Source: Kitasatospora sp. NBC_00458 (lineage in GTDB: Bacteria; Actinomycetota; Actinomycetes; Streptomycetales; Streptomycetaceae). From it: 64,000 nucleotides of DNA. The stretch is taken from assembly GCF_036013975.1 (NCBI RefSeq), contig NZ_CP107904.1, positions 7,101,001 to 7,165,000 on the forward strand. Reading direction: 5' to 3'. Below are positions 25,499 through 34,715 of this stretch, in pieces (position 1 is the stretch's first letter; each line of letters begins with the position of its first letter). The notes below the pieces were generated by a model, which did no database searches, had not been told where the DNA came from, and was given only the letters and a program-made list of their open reading frames with translations. Made by a program: the position numbers and the translations under genes.

Positions 25499-26676
25499 CC
25501 AGCGCCACCACCACCGAGGAAGCCGACACCGCCATGGAACCCGCCGTCCCGGAGCCCGCCGCCCGGCAGATCGTGCCGCCCGAGGAGCGGTACGCCGCCG
25601 AACTGGAGTTCCTCGCCGCGTACGACTCCGGCCCCCGCCCGCCCGGCTGGCGGCTCACCCCGCGCGCCGTCGTCACCTTCGTGATGGGCAGCGGCGGCGA
25701 GAAGCTCAAGGCCGGCCGCAAGAGCCTCGTCGTCGAGCAGAAGTTCGTCGGCGAGCGGGCCCTCGTCGAACGCTGCGTCGTCACCCTCGCCGGCGAGCGC
25801 GGCCTGCTGCTCGTCGGCGAGCCCGGCACCGCCAAGTCGATGCTCTCCGAACTGCTCGCCGCCGCCGTCTGCGGCACCAGCGGGCTCACCGTCCAGGGCA
25901 CCGCCGGCACCACCGAGGACCAGCTCAAGTACGGCTGGAACTACGCCCTCCTGCTGGCCAAGGGCCCCAGCCGGGAGGCACTGGTGCCCTCCCCGGTGCT
26001 CACCGCGATGACCACCGGCGCGGTCGCCCGGGTCGAGGAGGTCACCCGCTGCCTCCCGGAGGTCCAGGACGCCCTGGTCTCGCTGCTCTCCGAGCGGCGG
26101 ATCGCCGTCCCCGAGCTGGCCGGCGGACCGGACGCCCAGCTGCACGCGGCGCCCGGCTTCACCCTGATCGCCACCGCCAACCTGCGGGACAAGGGCGTCA
26201 GCGAGATGTCCGCCGCGCTCAAGCGGCGGTTCAACTTCGAGACGGTCGGCCCGATCGGCAGTCTGGCCGCCGAGGTCGAGCTGGTCCGCCGTCAGTCCAC
26301 CGCCGCCGTCGCCCGCGCCGGCGCCCCCTACGGGGTGGACGACGCGGTGCTGGAGGCCCTGGTCACGGCCTTCCGCGACCTGCGCACCGGCCGCTCCACC
26401 GAAGGCTGGGACGTCGAACGGCCCTCCACGGTGATGAGCACCGCCGAGGCCGTCTCGGTGGCCACCGCCCTCGGTGTCTCCGCCGCCTACCTCCCCGACG
26501 GCGGGGACCTCCTCGGCCGGCTGCCCGGTCAGCTCATCGGCGTCGTCCGCAAGGACGACCCGGCCGACGCCGCCCGCCTGCTCGGCTACTGGGACGGCCC
26601 GGTCCGCCGCCGCGCCGAGCAGGGCGCCGGCACCTGGCGCACCCTCTGGGACCTCCGGACGGCCCTGGAGACGTGA
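25495..26676 (+). CDS. MoxR-type AAA+ ATPase (YehL-like)
   Basis: A 393-residue AAA+ protein. Walker A is GEPGTAKS (about 108-115). The Walker B region reads GAVARVEEVTRCLPEVQDALVSLLSERRIAVPE, where the usual Asp-Glu pair appears as Glu-Glu. Sensor 1 is FTLIATANLRDKG and the arginine-finger region is MSAALKRRFNFETVGP. A helical lid follows. MoxR ATPases work with VWA-domain proteins as chaperones that remodel or insert metals into partners; a VWA protein is encoded two genes downstream in this window. The start overlaps the preceding stop by ATGA, and a 183-base gap containing a strong hairpin separates it from the DUF5682-VWA gene. Confidence 0.9.
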   Translation: MTSATTTEEADTAMEPAVPEPAARQIVPPEERYAAELEFLAAYDSGPRPPGWRLTPRAVVTFVMGSGGEKLKAGRKSLVVEQKFVGERALVERCVVTLAGERGLLLVGEPGTAKSMLSELLAAAVCGTSGLTVQGTAGTTEDQLKYGWNYALLLAKGPSREALVPSPVLTAMTTGAVARVEEVTRCLPEVQDALVSLLSERRIAVPELAGGPDAQLHAAPGFTLIATANLRDKGVSEMSAALKRRFNFETVGPIGSLAAEVELVRRQSTAAVARAGAPYGVDDAVLEALVTAFRDLRTGRSTEGWDVERPSTVMSTAEAVSVATALGVSAAYLPDGGDLLGRLPGQLIGVVRKDDPADAARLLGYWDGPVRRRAEQGAGTWRTLWDLRTALET

Positions 26677-26685
26677 GCTGACCAC

Positions 26686-26717
26686 GCGCACCGCCGCCGG
26701 GTCCGGCGGCGGTGCGC
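26686..26717 (+). terminator. Strong hairpin inside the yeh-like operon
   Basis: A perfect GC-only-type stem of at least 13 base pairs (26686-26700 against 26703-26717) with a tiny loop, ten bases after the MoxR stop. It has no T-tract. It may be a partial terminator or mRNA-stability element that lowers expression of the two downstream genes relative to the ATPase. Confidence 0.55.
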
Positions 26718-26859
26718 CACCCGGCACCCTGCGCCACCACGGTGCACCGGGAACCCCCGGCCGGCCCGCCGACCCGGCGGGTCCGGCCCCCGGACCCGCC
26801 CCACCCCCAGACCGATCCAGACCCGTTCCAGACCCGTTTCACACCGGAGAGGTGAACAC

Positions 26860-29800
26860 ATGAGCAGCGCGGTGCTGCCCGACCAGGCGGGCGTCGACGA
26901 CCCGCGGGAAACGGTCGGGACGGAAGCGGCCCGGCTGGCCGCCTCCGGACTCGACGCGCCCGGGCCGTACCTGATCGGGGTGCGCCACCACGCGCCCTCG
27001 CTCAGCGCGGTCGTACCCGCACTGCTCGACGCCGCCCGACCCGAGGTGCTGCTGGTCGAGCTGCCGGCCGAGTTCCAGCCCTGGCTCGACTGGCTCGCGG
27101 ACGAGTCCACCCGGGCGCCGGTCGCCCTCGCCGCCGCCCCCGGCGGCCCCGGGGGCCCCGGCGAGGAAGGCGGCGACGCGGGCAACGGCGCGGGTGGGCT
27201 CGCCTTCTACCCCTTCGCCGACTTCTCGCCCGAGCTGGCCGCCCTGCGCTGGGCCCGCCGCAACGGCGTGGCGACGGTCGCCTGCGACCTGCCGCTCGCC
27301 CACCGGGACACCGGGCACCGCCGGACCGCCCCGGCGGCGGGGGAGCGGACCGCCGCCGACCCCCGCCCCGGCGTGGCGGACGCACTCCGGCACCGCCTCA
27401 CCGGCCGTGACGACGACGATGACCTGTGGGACCGCCTGGTCGAGACCGCCGCTCCCGGCTCCACACCGGAAGCCGTCCGCCGCGCCGCCCTGCTGGTCGG
27501 CTGGGCACTGCGCCGGGACGCCGAGGAGGGCCCCGGCGTCGACCCGTACGACCTGCGGCGCGAGGCCTGGATGAGGGCCCGGGTCGAGGAGGCCTCGGCG
27601 GGCGGCCGCCGGGTCGCCGCCGTGATCGGCGCCTTCCACGCCCCCGTCCTGACGGCCGCCCACCCGGCCGACCCCGCCCCGGCCGGTGGTCCGGCCGACC
27701 CCGTCGGCCCGGCGAGCCCCGCCGACCCCGCAAGCCTCACCGACCCTGCGAGCCCCGCCGGTCCCGTGGGCACCGGAGGGACCGCCCCGGCCGTCGGCCA
27801 CGTCGTCTCGCTGATCCCCTACACCTACCCGCTGCTCGACGCCCGCTCCGGCTACCCGGCCGGCATCCGCGACCCCGAGTGGCAGCACACCGTGCTCGAC
27901 GCCGCGGGCGACCCGGACCGGCTCGCCGAGGCGCTCACCGTCACCGCCGTCCGCATCTGCGGGGCGCTCCGCAACCAGGACCACCCCTCCGGCCCGGCCG
28001 ACGCCCGCGAGATCGTCCGGCTCGCCGGTGACCTCGCCCGGCTGCGCGGGCTCGCCGCCCCCGGCCGGGGCGAGCTGGTCGAGGCGGTGCAGACCGTCCT
28101 CGCCCAGGGCGAGCCGCTGGGGCGCGGACGGGCCGTGGCCCGCGCACTGGAGCGCGTCCTGGTCGGCACCCGCACCGGTCGGCCCGCACCGGGAGCCCCG
28201 CGCAGCGGCCTCGCACCCGCGGTCGAGGCGCTGCTCACCGAACTCGGCCTCCCCGGCCCGGGCGACACCGCCGAGTCCGCCCCGCGCGACCTCCGTCTCG
28301 ACCCGCTGCGCTCGCCCCTCGACCGGCGCCGCGAACTCCTCCTGCAACGGCTCGCCGTCTGCGGCGTCCCGTACGGCGAACCGGTCGCCACCGCCGGTGC
28401 CGGCGGCACCGAGACCCTCTCCACCCGCTGGCGCGTCCAGTGGACCCCGCCCGCCGCCGCGATGCTCACCGTCGCCGGCACCCGGGGCGTCACCCCGGCC
28501 CAGGCCGCCGAGGGAGCGCTGCGCGAGCACCTGCGCCGTGAGCAGCAGGCGGACGGCCCGACCGCGCGCGACGTCCTCCGGGGCCTGGCCGACGCGGCCG
28601 CCTGCGGCCTCCCCGCCCTGGCGGACACCCGCCTGGCCCAGCTCACCGCCGTCCTCCCCGACAGCGGTACGCTCCCCGAACTCCTCGACGCCCTCGCCCT
28701 CCTGGACCGCCTCGGCGCCGGCCACGTCCCCGGCCTCGCCGTCGGCCCGTCGCCCGGTCCCGGGCGGACCGCCGCACCGACCACCGCCGGACCGACCACC
28801 GCCGACCAGGACGCCGCCGATCCGGTCACCGACCGTGCCACGGCGGCGCGGTCGGCGGCCATCGCGGCCGCCGGCGAGGTGGTGACGGTGGCGGCGGTCC
28901 GCCAGCTGGAGGGGCTGGGGGGCTCGGACGACCCGGCCGACGCCCGGGCACTCGTGGAGCTGGCCCGGCGTGCGGACCTCTCCGGCGGCATCCGGCTCGG
29001 CCACACCCTGGCCGAACTCGCCGACGCCGGCAGCCCGCTGGTGCGCGGTGCGGCCGGAGCGGTGCGGGTCCTGCTCGGACAGGAGGAACCGGCGGCGTTC
29101 GGCGACCGGGCGGCCTCCTGGGTGGACGGCGCGACCGGGCCCGAGGCCCGGCACGCGCTCGCCCGGTCGCTCGCCGGGCTCCTGACGGCGGCCGAGGGAC
29201 TGCTCACGAGCGCCCCCGAGGTGCTCGAACCACTGCTGGAGCGCGTGGTCACCCTCGCCGACGACGCCTTCCTGGACCGCCTGCCCGCACTGCGCGGCGG
29301 CTTCGACACCCTTAGCCCGGCCGCCCGCGACCGGCTGCTGACCCAGGTCGAGGAAGGCCTCGGCGCCCGCCTCGACACCCTGCCGGACGAGGTGCCGCCC
29401 GCCCTGCTCGCCGACTGGTCCCGCGCCGACCTGGCCGCCCGGACCGCACTCGGCCGCCGGGGACTCCTCCCGGCCGCGCCCACCGCCCCGGACCGTCCGG
29501 GCCCAACCCCGGCCCCCGCCACCACCGCCCCCGTCACCACCGCCGTCACCACCACCGCCCCCGCGACCCCCGGAGCCCCCGCCGCCACCCCCGCCCACGC
29601 GCTCGGCCCCGCCGAGCGGTGGCGGCTGCTGCTCGGCCGGCCGGGCAGCGGCGGCCTCGCCGGACGCTCCGCCCGGCTCGCCACCGCCCTCGACGAGCTG
29701 TATGGGACGGGACACGGCGAGGGTTCCGGTCCCGGACTGGACGGCCGGGGCGGCGCCGGCGGCGGGCGCGAGGCGCCGTACCCGGGGGTGCGCGAGTGGT

Positions 29801-30756
29801 CCGAGGAACTCACCGCCCTGTTCGGGCCGGGCGTCCGGGAGGAGGTGCTGGCGGCCGCCGTCGCCCAGGGCCGGACCGACGCCCTGGCCGCGATCGACCC
29901 CGGCTCCGTCCGGCCCTCCGTCGACCTGCTGCGCACCGTGCTGGAGCACGCGGGCGGCCTGCCCGAGGCCCGGATCGCCGGGCTGCGGCCGCTGGTCCGG
30001 CGCCTGGTCGACGAGCTGACCCGGGAACTCGCGACCCGGCTGCGCCCGGCGCTCACCGGGATCAGCGTGCCGCGCCCGAGCCGCCGTCCGGGCGGCGGGC
30101 TGGACCTGCACCGGACGATCCGCGCCAACCTCGCCACCGCCCGTCCGGCCGAACCGGCCCCGCCCGGCAGCCACGGCCACGGCCCCGGGGGCGGTGACGG
30201 CGGCGGCCTGGTGATCGTCCCGGAACGGCCGGTGTTCCGCACCAGGGCGCGCAAGGCGTCCGACTGGCGGCTGATCCTGGTCGTCGACGTCTCCGGCTCC
30301 ATGGAGGCCTCGACCGTCTGGGCGGCCCTGACCGCGTCGATCCTGGCCGGGGTGCCCTCGCTGAGCACCCACTTCGTCGCCTTCTCCACCGAGGTGGTCG
30401 ACCTGACGGACCGGGTGGAGGACCCGCTGGGCCTGCTCCTGGAGGTCCGGATCGGCGGCGGCACCCACATCGCCGCCGGCCTGAAGTACGCGCGGGAGCT
30501 GGTGACCGTGCCCTCCCGCACGCTGGTCGCGGTGATCAGCGACTTCGAGGAGGGCGGTCCGGTCGGCGGCCTGCTCGCGCAGACCCGCGCGCTGGTCGAC
30601 TCGGGCTGCCACGTGCTCGGCTGCGCCGCACTGGACGACACCGGGACGGCGCGGTACTCGAAGGCGGTCGCGGGCCGGCTGGTCGCGGCCGGGATGCCGG
30701 TGGCGGCGCTCAGCCCGCTCGAACTGGCCCGCTGGGTGGGGGAGAAGGTCCGATGA
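26860..30756 (+). CDS. DUF5682 (YehM-like) protein fused to a C-terminal VWA domain (YehP-like)
   Basis: A 1298-residue fusion. Residues ~25-830 are DUF5682: PYLIGVRHHAPSLSAVVPALLDA and VLLVELPAEF at the start, YPFADFSPELAALRWARRNGV, DPYDLRREAWMRARVEEA and VAAVIGAFHAPVL, reminiscent of the EreA/ChaN/TraB fold with its His and Glu positions. A Pro/Thr/Ala linker (about 870-905) leads to a helical segment and then a VWA domain (about 1135-1298) with an intact MIDAS: DVSGSM at about 1143, GGGTHIAAG and ISDFEEGG. In E. coli these are two genes (yehM, yehP). ATG is preceded by GGAGAGGTGAACAC; the stop overlaps the SWIM gene start (ATGA). The VWA part probably docks to the MoxR ATPase. Confidence 0.88.
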   Translation: MSSAVLPDQAGVDDPRETVGTEAARLAASGLDAPGPYLIGVRHHAPSLSAVVPALLDAARPEVLLVELPAEFQPWLDWLADESTRAPVALAAAPGGPGGPGEEGGDAGNGAGGLAFYPFADFSPELAALRWARRNGVATVACDLPLAHRDTGHRRTAPAAGERTAADPRPGVADALRHRLTGRDDDDDLWDRLVETAAPGSTPEAVRRAALLVGWALRRDAEEGPGVDPYDLRREAWMRARVEEASAGGRRVAAVIGAFHAPVLTAAHPADPAPAGGPADPVGPASPADPASLTDPASPAGPVGTGGTAPAVGHVVSLIPYTYPLLDARSGYPAGIRDPEWQHTVLDAAGDPDRLAEALTVTAVRICGALRNQDHPSGPADAREIVRLAGDLARLRGLAAPGRGELVEAVQTVLAQGEPLGRGRAVARALERVLVGTRTGRPAPGAPRSGLAPAVEALLTELGLPGPGDTAESAPRDLRLDPLRSPLDRRRELLLQRLAVCGVPYGEPVATAGAGGTETLSTRWRVQWTPPAAAMLTVAGTRGVTPAQAAEGALREHLRREQQADGPTARDVLRGLADAAACGLPALADTRLAQLTAVLPDSGTLPELLDALALLDRLGAGHVPGLAVGPSPGPGRTAAPTTAGPTTADQDAADPVTDRATAARSAAIAAAGEVVTVAAVRQLEGLGGSDDPADARALVELARRADLSGGIRLGHTLAELADAGSPLVRGAAGAVRVLLGQEEPAAFGDRAASWVDGATGPEARHALARSLAGLLTAAEGLLTSAPEVLEPLLERVVTLADDAFLDRLPALRGGFDTLSPAARDRLLTQVEEGLGARLDTLPDEVPPALLADWSRADLAARTALGRRGLLPAAPTAPDRPGPTPAPATTAPVTTAVTTTAPATPGAPAATPAHALGPAERWRLLLGRPGSGGLAGRSARLATALDELYGTGHGEGSGPGLDGRGGAGGGREAPYPGVREWSEELTALFGPGVREEVLAAAVAQGRTDALAAIDPGSVRPSVDLLRTVLEHAGGLPEARIAGLRPLVRRLVDELTRELATRLRPALTGISVPRPSRRPGGGLDLHRTIRANLATARPAEPAPPGSHGHGPGGGDGGGLVIVPERPVFRTRARKASDWRLILVVDVSGSMEASTVWAALTASILAGVPSLSTHFVAFSTEVVDLTDRVEDPLGLLLEVRIGGGTHIAAGLKYARELVTVPSRTLVAVISDFEEGGPVGGLLAQTRALVDSGCHVLGCAALDDTGTARYSKAVAGRLVAAGMPVAALSPLELARWVGEKVR

Positions 30757-32957
30757 CGGAGACGGGAGCGACGGGAGCGGTGGGAGCGGTGACGGAGACT
30801 GCGGTGGGCTGGCCGGCGGTTCGGCCGGAGGTGGTCGCCGAGGTGGTGGCCGGGCTCTCGGCGCGGCTGCAGAAGCGGCTGGACGGCGCGGCGGCCAAAC
30901 TGGCGGGCCGCCCGGTGGAGCGCACCGGGGACGAGTGGCGGATCGCGGTGGACGAGGAGGCGGAGCTCGTCCTGTACGCGCCGGGCGGGGTGATCGCCGA
31001 CCAGGGCGGCGTCCGCTGCGGCTGTCTGCTGGCGCCCGCGTGCGTGCACCGGGCGGCGGCGGTCACGGTCTGTCCGATCGCGGAGGACGATCCGGCCGGG
31101 CAGTCGGCCGAACACGTCGCCGAACGGGAGGCCGCCGAGGCCTCCGGCGCGGACGCGGCGGCGGCCCCCACCACGGCGCGGGGCCCGGCCGCCCGCCCCG
31201 GCGGCGCCGACGCTCCGCTCCCCGACGTCCTTCCCGACATCCTCACCGCCGCCGAGTCGGCTGCCGTCCGGGGGCTGCACCGGGCGGGTGCCGCCGTCCT
31301 GGCGGCGGGGGTCGGCGGCGCGGGCGCCGTGCTCCAGGCGGAGCTCCTGCGGGCGGCCCACCGGGCGCGGCTGGCCGGGCTGTACCGGCCGGCCGCCGCG
31401 GCGGTGGCGGTGGTCACCCGCGTCCGGGCGGCCCGTTCGGGTGAGCCGGACCACCGGCTGGCCGACCTGGTCGCCGGCCTGCGCGAGCTCCTCGGTCTGA
31501 CCGCGGCCCTGACCGCGGCCCCGACGACCGGGACCGGGACCACGACCACGACCACGGCCGGGACACCGAATACCGCCGGGACACCGACCGGCGCTCCGGC
31601 CACCGTCCCGGGCGGCATCGCCGGCCTCCGGGGCACCTCCCGCCAGGCGTACGGCGAGGCGGGCGGGCTGCGGCTGTACGGGCTGTTCAGCGAGCCGGTG
31701 CTGACCCCCACCCACGCGGGCGTGGTCACCTGGGCGGTCGACTCGGGCGGCGCCCTGCACACGATCGCCGAGGTCATGCCGCACACCGACGCGACGACGG
31801 CGGCCCCGCAGGCGGTCGGAGCGGGGAACCGGGCGGTCCGCCTGGGGGACGCGCTGATCAGCCACCGCGAGTTCACCCGGGCGGGGCTGGCCGTCCAGGG
31901 CGCCACCCGGTCGGCGGCCGGGCGGCTCGGCGCGGGCGCCTCGGTCCGGGCGGTCCGCGCGGCGGGCGCGGCGTGGTCGGCGGAGCCGGTCGCCGGGCTC
32001 TGGGCCGAGCCGCCGGCCGCCCAGGTCGAGCGGGCACTGGCGGCGGCGGCACTGCCCCCGGAGAGCCGGCCCGCCGGAGGCGAGCTGCTCTTCCTGGACG
32101 TGACACTGATCGGTGCCGTCCCGTACGGGACGGGCGGGGCGTCGCAGCTGCTGGCCGACTGCGGGGGGACGCTGGTCGCCCTCCGTGCGGCCCACGACCA
32201 CCCGGGGCTGGCCCACCGGGGCAACCTCGCCCTGCTCGCCACCGCGCCGGGGCTGCGGCTGAGGGTGATCGGCCGGTTGGAGCGGGCCGCCCGTCCGGAG
32301 CTGCGGCTACTGGCGGTGGGGGCGCCGGCCGACGGCCCGCACCCGGGGGAGCCGGCGCTCGCGCTGCCCGCCGACCGGGCGGGCCGGGTGAACCTGGGAC
32401 TGGAGCGGCTCCAGACGGCGGACCTCTCCGTCCCGATCCCGGCCCCGATCCCGGCCCCGATCCCGATCCCGGCCCCGACCGCCCCCGGCCCTTCGGGCAC
32501 CCCTGCCCCCTCGGTCACCGTGGCGGCCGCTCCCGCCCCGGAGCCGCCGGAGGCCCTCACGGACCGGGCCGGACTCGCGGCCCCGGTCCACCTGCTCACC
32601 CGCCGGGTCGACCAGGCGGTGACCGGTGGCAGGGCCGCGCTGACGCTCACCGTGCGGACGGCCGACGGCGCCCGTTCGGTGGACGGCGACCGGGCTCGGC
32701 TGCGGTCGGCGGGCCTGGCCACCGGAGCCGCGCTGCTGGACGGCCTGCGCTCGGCGGCGGCGGACCAGCGGCGCGACGTCTTCGGCCGGGTGGTCGCGGA
32801 CGACCACGAGGCCTTCGCCCTGGCGTGGCTGGCGGCGGCCTGGTACGGGGAGGAGCTGGCCACGGCACTCTGCGCGGGCGCCTGGACGTCGTCCACCGCC
32901 CTGACGCCACCCGCCGTGGCGGGGGCCGTCCAATCGCCGCTGTCATCGCAGCCATGA
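30753..32957 (+). CDS. SWIM zinc-finger protein (YehQ-like)
   Basis: A 734-residue protein. The SWIM motif CxCx(n)CxH is present as CGCLLAPACVH at about residues 90-100, preceded by YAPGGVIADQGGVR, so it should bind zinc and probably nucleic acid or protein. The remainder is Ala/Gly-rich with helical stretches and several Pro/Thr low-complexity linkers (about 250-290 and 560-590). ATG overlaps the stop of the DUF5682-VWA gene. In E. coli a SWIM protein (yehQ) likewise closes the yeh set. No terminator is obvious before the MarR gene 150 bases downstream. Confidence 0.85.
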   Translation: MTETGATGAVGAVTETAVGWPAVRPEVVAEVVAGLSARLQKRLDGAAAKLAGRPVERTGDEWRIAVDEEAELVLYAPGGVIADQGGVRCGCLLAPACVHRAAAVTVCPIAEDDPAGQSAEHVAEREAAEASGADAAAAPTTARGPAARPGGADAPLPDVLPDILTAAESAAVRGLHRAGAAVLAAGVGGAGAVLQAELLRAAHRARLAGLYRPAAAAVAVVTRVRAARSGEPDHRLADLVAGLRELLGLTAALTAAPTTGTGTTTTTTAGTPNTAGTPTGAPATVPGGIAGLRGTSRQAYGEAGGLRLYGLFSEPVLTPTHAGVVTWAVDSGGALHTIAEVMPHTDATTAAPQAVGAGNRAVRLGDALISHREFTRAGLAVQGATRSAAGRLGAGASVRAVRAAGAAWSAEPVAGLWAEPPAAQVERALAAAALPPESRPAGGELLFLDVTLIGAVPYGTGGASQLLADCGGTLVALRAAHDHPGLAHRGNLALLATAPGLRLRVIGRLERAARPELRLLAVGAPADGPHPGEPALALPADRAGRVNLGLERLQTADLSVPIPAPIPAPIPIPAPTAPGPSGTPAPSVTVAAAPAPEPPEALTDRAGLAAPVHLLTRRVDQAVTGGRAALTLTVRTADGARSVDGDRARLRSAGLATGAALLDGLRSAAADQRRDVFGRVVADDHEAFALAWLAAAWYGEELATALCAGAWTSSTALTPPAVAGAVQSPLSSQP

Positions 32958-33106
32958 GGAGAGGTACTTGCACGAGCAGGTAAACGGCGCCGAATGGCAT
33001 ACTGGGAGGACGTGAAACGTTCGACCGGTTGTCATACCGGCGACCGGCAGCAGACGACCGGCACGGCACGGCACAGCGGGACGACCGGCACAGAGAGGCT
33101 CCAGCC

Positions 33107-33574
33107 ATGGGTATCCAGGACGATGCCGCAGAGATCCGCGCTTCCGGCTGGCGCACGCTCGCCGCACTGCACGGCCTGATCGACTCGGCGCTGGAGAAGG
33201 CCCTGCAGGCCGAGCAGCGGCTCTCGGTGGTCGAGTACACGGTGCTCGACGCCCTCTCCCGGCAGGACGGCTGGCACATGCGGATGCAGCAGCTGGCCCG
33301 GGCGGCCGCGTTGAGCAGCAGCGCGACCACCCGGCTGGTGACCCGGCTGGAGGACCGGGGGCTGCTCAGCCGCTACCTCTGTGCGGACGACCGGCGCGGC
33401 ATCTACACGGAACTGACCCCGCAGGGGCGCGAGCTCCTCCAGGCGGCCCGGCCGGTCCACGACGCGACCCTGGAGGCGACGCTCGCCAAGGCGGCCGACG
33501 TCCCCGAGCTGGCACCGCTGGTCCGGGCGCTGTACGAGCTGGAGCTGACTCCCACGGCACCGGTCAGGGCCTGA
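33107..33574 (+). CDS. MarR-family transcriptional regulator
   Basis: A 155-residue winged-helix protein: RLSVVEYTVLDALSRQDG, then the recognition helix region LARAAALSSSATTRLVTRLEDRGLLSR and the wing CADDRRGIYTELTPQGREL. ATG 33107 follows GAGAGGCTCCAGCC; longer frames begin with TTG in non-conserved sequence. The 149-base gap after the SWIM gene suggests it has its own promoter: GTTCGACCGG/CCGG-type symmetric sequence near 33020-33045 could be its operator. It converges with the conservon. Whether it regulates the preceding operon is unknown. Confidence 0.9.
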   Translation: MGIQDDAAEIRASGWRTLAALHGLIDSALEKALQAEQRLSVVEYTVLDALSRQDGWHMRMQQLARAAALSSSATTRLVTRLEDRGLLSRYLCADDRRGIYTELTPQGRELLQAARPVHDATLEATLAKAADVPELAPLVRALYELELTPTAPVRA

Positions 33575-33638
33575 GCACCCGCCCGGCCCGTCCCCGCTCC
33601 CCGCTCTCCGGTCGAGGTGGGTCGGGGACCGGCCGCGG

Positions 33639-34211
33639 TCAGCGGTGCGCGGCGAGCGCCTCGCGGTGGACCCGGTCGAGGAGGGCGAGCAGCAGTTCCT
33701 TGCTGGAGGCGCGGTCCCGGACGTCGCACAGCACCACCGGCACGCCCGGGTCGAGGTCCAGGGCGTGCCGGACGTCGTCGGGGGTGCAGTCGCGCCGGCC
33801 GTGGAAGCAGTTGACCCCTATGGCGAACGGGATGCCGCGCTGCTCGAAGAAGTCCACGGCGGCGAAGCTGGACTCCAGCCGCCGGGTGTCGGCCAGCACG
33901 ATCGCGCCGAGCGCACCGAGGGCGAGGTCGTCCCACATGAACCAGAACCGGAACTGCCCGGGCGTGCCGAACAGGTAGAGCACCAGGTCCTCGCGGACGG
34001 TGATCCGGCCGAAGTCCATCGCGACGGTGGTCGTGGACTTGCCCTGGATGCCGTCGAGGCTGTCGACCCCGATGCTGGCGCGGGTCATCCGTTCCTCGGT
34101 CTGCAGCGGTTCGATCTCGCTGACCGAGCCGACCATGGTGGTCTTGCCGACGCCGAAGCCGCCGGCGACGAGGATCTTGACCGCGCCCGGCACCAGGCTC
34201 TGGGTCGTCAC
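33639..34211 (-). CDS. cvnD: Conservon GTPase (CvnD)
   Basis: A 190-residue Ras-like GTPase, the last member of a four-gene conservon. The P-loop GGFGVGKTT lies near residues 17-25, the switch II motif is GTPGQFRF, and an NCFHG segment occupies the base-recognition position. In Streptomyces, CvnA-D form a membrane-associated complex resembling eukaryotic G-protein signalling. GTG 34211 is chosen because AGGAGACCCGAC precedes it. It is separated from cvnC by 123 bases rich in GGGAGAAC-type repeats, whereas these genes usually abut. Confidence 0.9.
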   Translation of the reverse strand: MTTQSLVPGAVKILVAGGFGVGKTTMVGSVSEIEPLQTEERMTRASIGVDSLDGIQGKSTTTVAMDFGRITVREDLVLYLFGTPGQFRFWFMWDDLALGALGAIVLADTRRLESSFAAVDFFEQRGIPFAIGVNCFHGRRDCTPDDVRHALDLDPGVPVVLCDVRDRASSKELLLALLDRVHREALAAHR

Positions 34212-34334
34212 GTCGGGTCTCCTGGGGAGGAACTGAGCGGAACACGGAACGGGGAGAACGGGAACAGCGGGGAGAACTGGGAGAACTGGCAAGCGGGACT
34301 GCCATGGGGACCGGGCGGAGCGGCCCGCGGCCGG

Positions 34335-34715
34335 TCAGAGCCGGCGGACGCCCTCGATCACGGCCCGGATCAGCGAGATGTCCGGGGCGTCGGCGAGTTG
34401 GACGGGTGCCCGGGTGAGGATCATCCGCGCCTCGACGAGGTCGTCCAGCAGCACCTTGACCACGCTCACCGGCAGGTCCAGGCTGGCCGCGATCTCGGCC
34501 ACCGCCAGCGGGCGTTCGCGGCAGAGGTCGATGATCGCGGCCGGTTCGGGCGTCAGCCGGCTGGTGTCCGTGCGCGGGTCGGCGGTGACCACCAGGGTGA
34601 TCAGCGCGAACCCGTCACGGACCGGCCCGGTGCGCCCGTTGGTGATGGCGTAAGGACGGACCAGATGGCCCGCGTCCTTGTCGAAGAACCAGGCCTCCTC
34701 GGCGTCGACGGTCAC
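34335..34715 (-). CDS. cvnC: Conservon DUF742 protein (CvnC)
   Basis: A 126-residue DUF742 protein: HLVRPYAITNGRTGP near the start, then TPEPAAIIDLCRERPLAVAEIAASLDLPVSVVKVLLDDLVEARMI, a winged-helix-like segment typical of the family. It starts with GTG overlapping the cvnB stop (GTGA), so the two are translationally coupled. It is thought to bridge the roadblock protein and the GTPase in the conservon complex. Confidence 0.92.
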   Translation of the reverse strand: MTVDAEEAWFFDKDAGHLVRPYAITNGRTGPVRDGFALITLVVTADPRTDTSRLTPEPAAIIDLCRERPLAVAEIAASLDLPVSVVKVLLDDLVEARMILTRAPVQLADAPDISLIRAVIEGVRRL

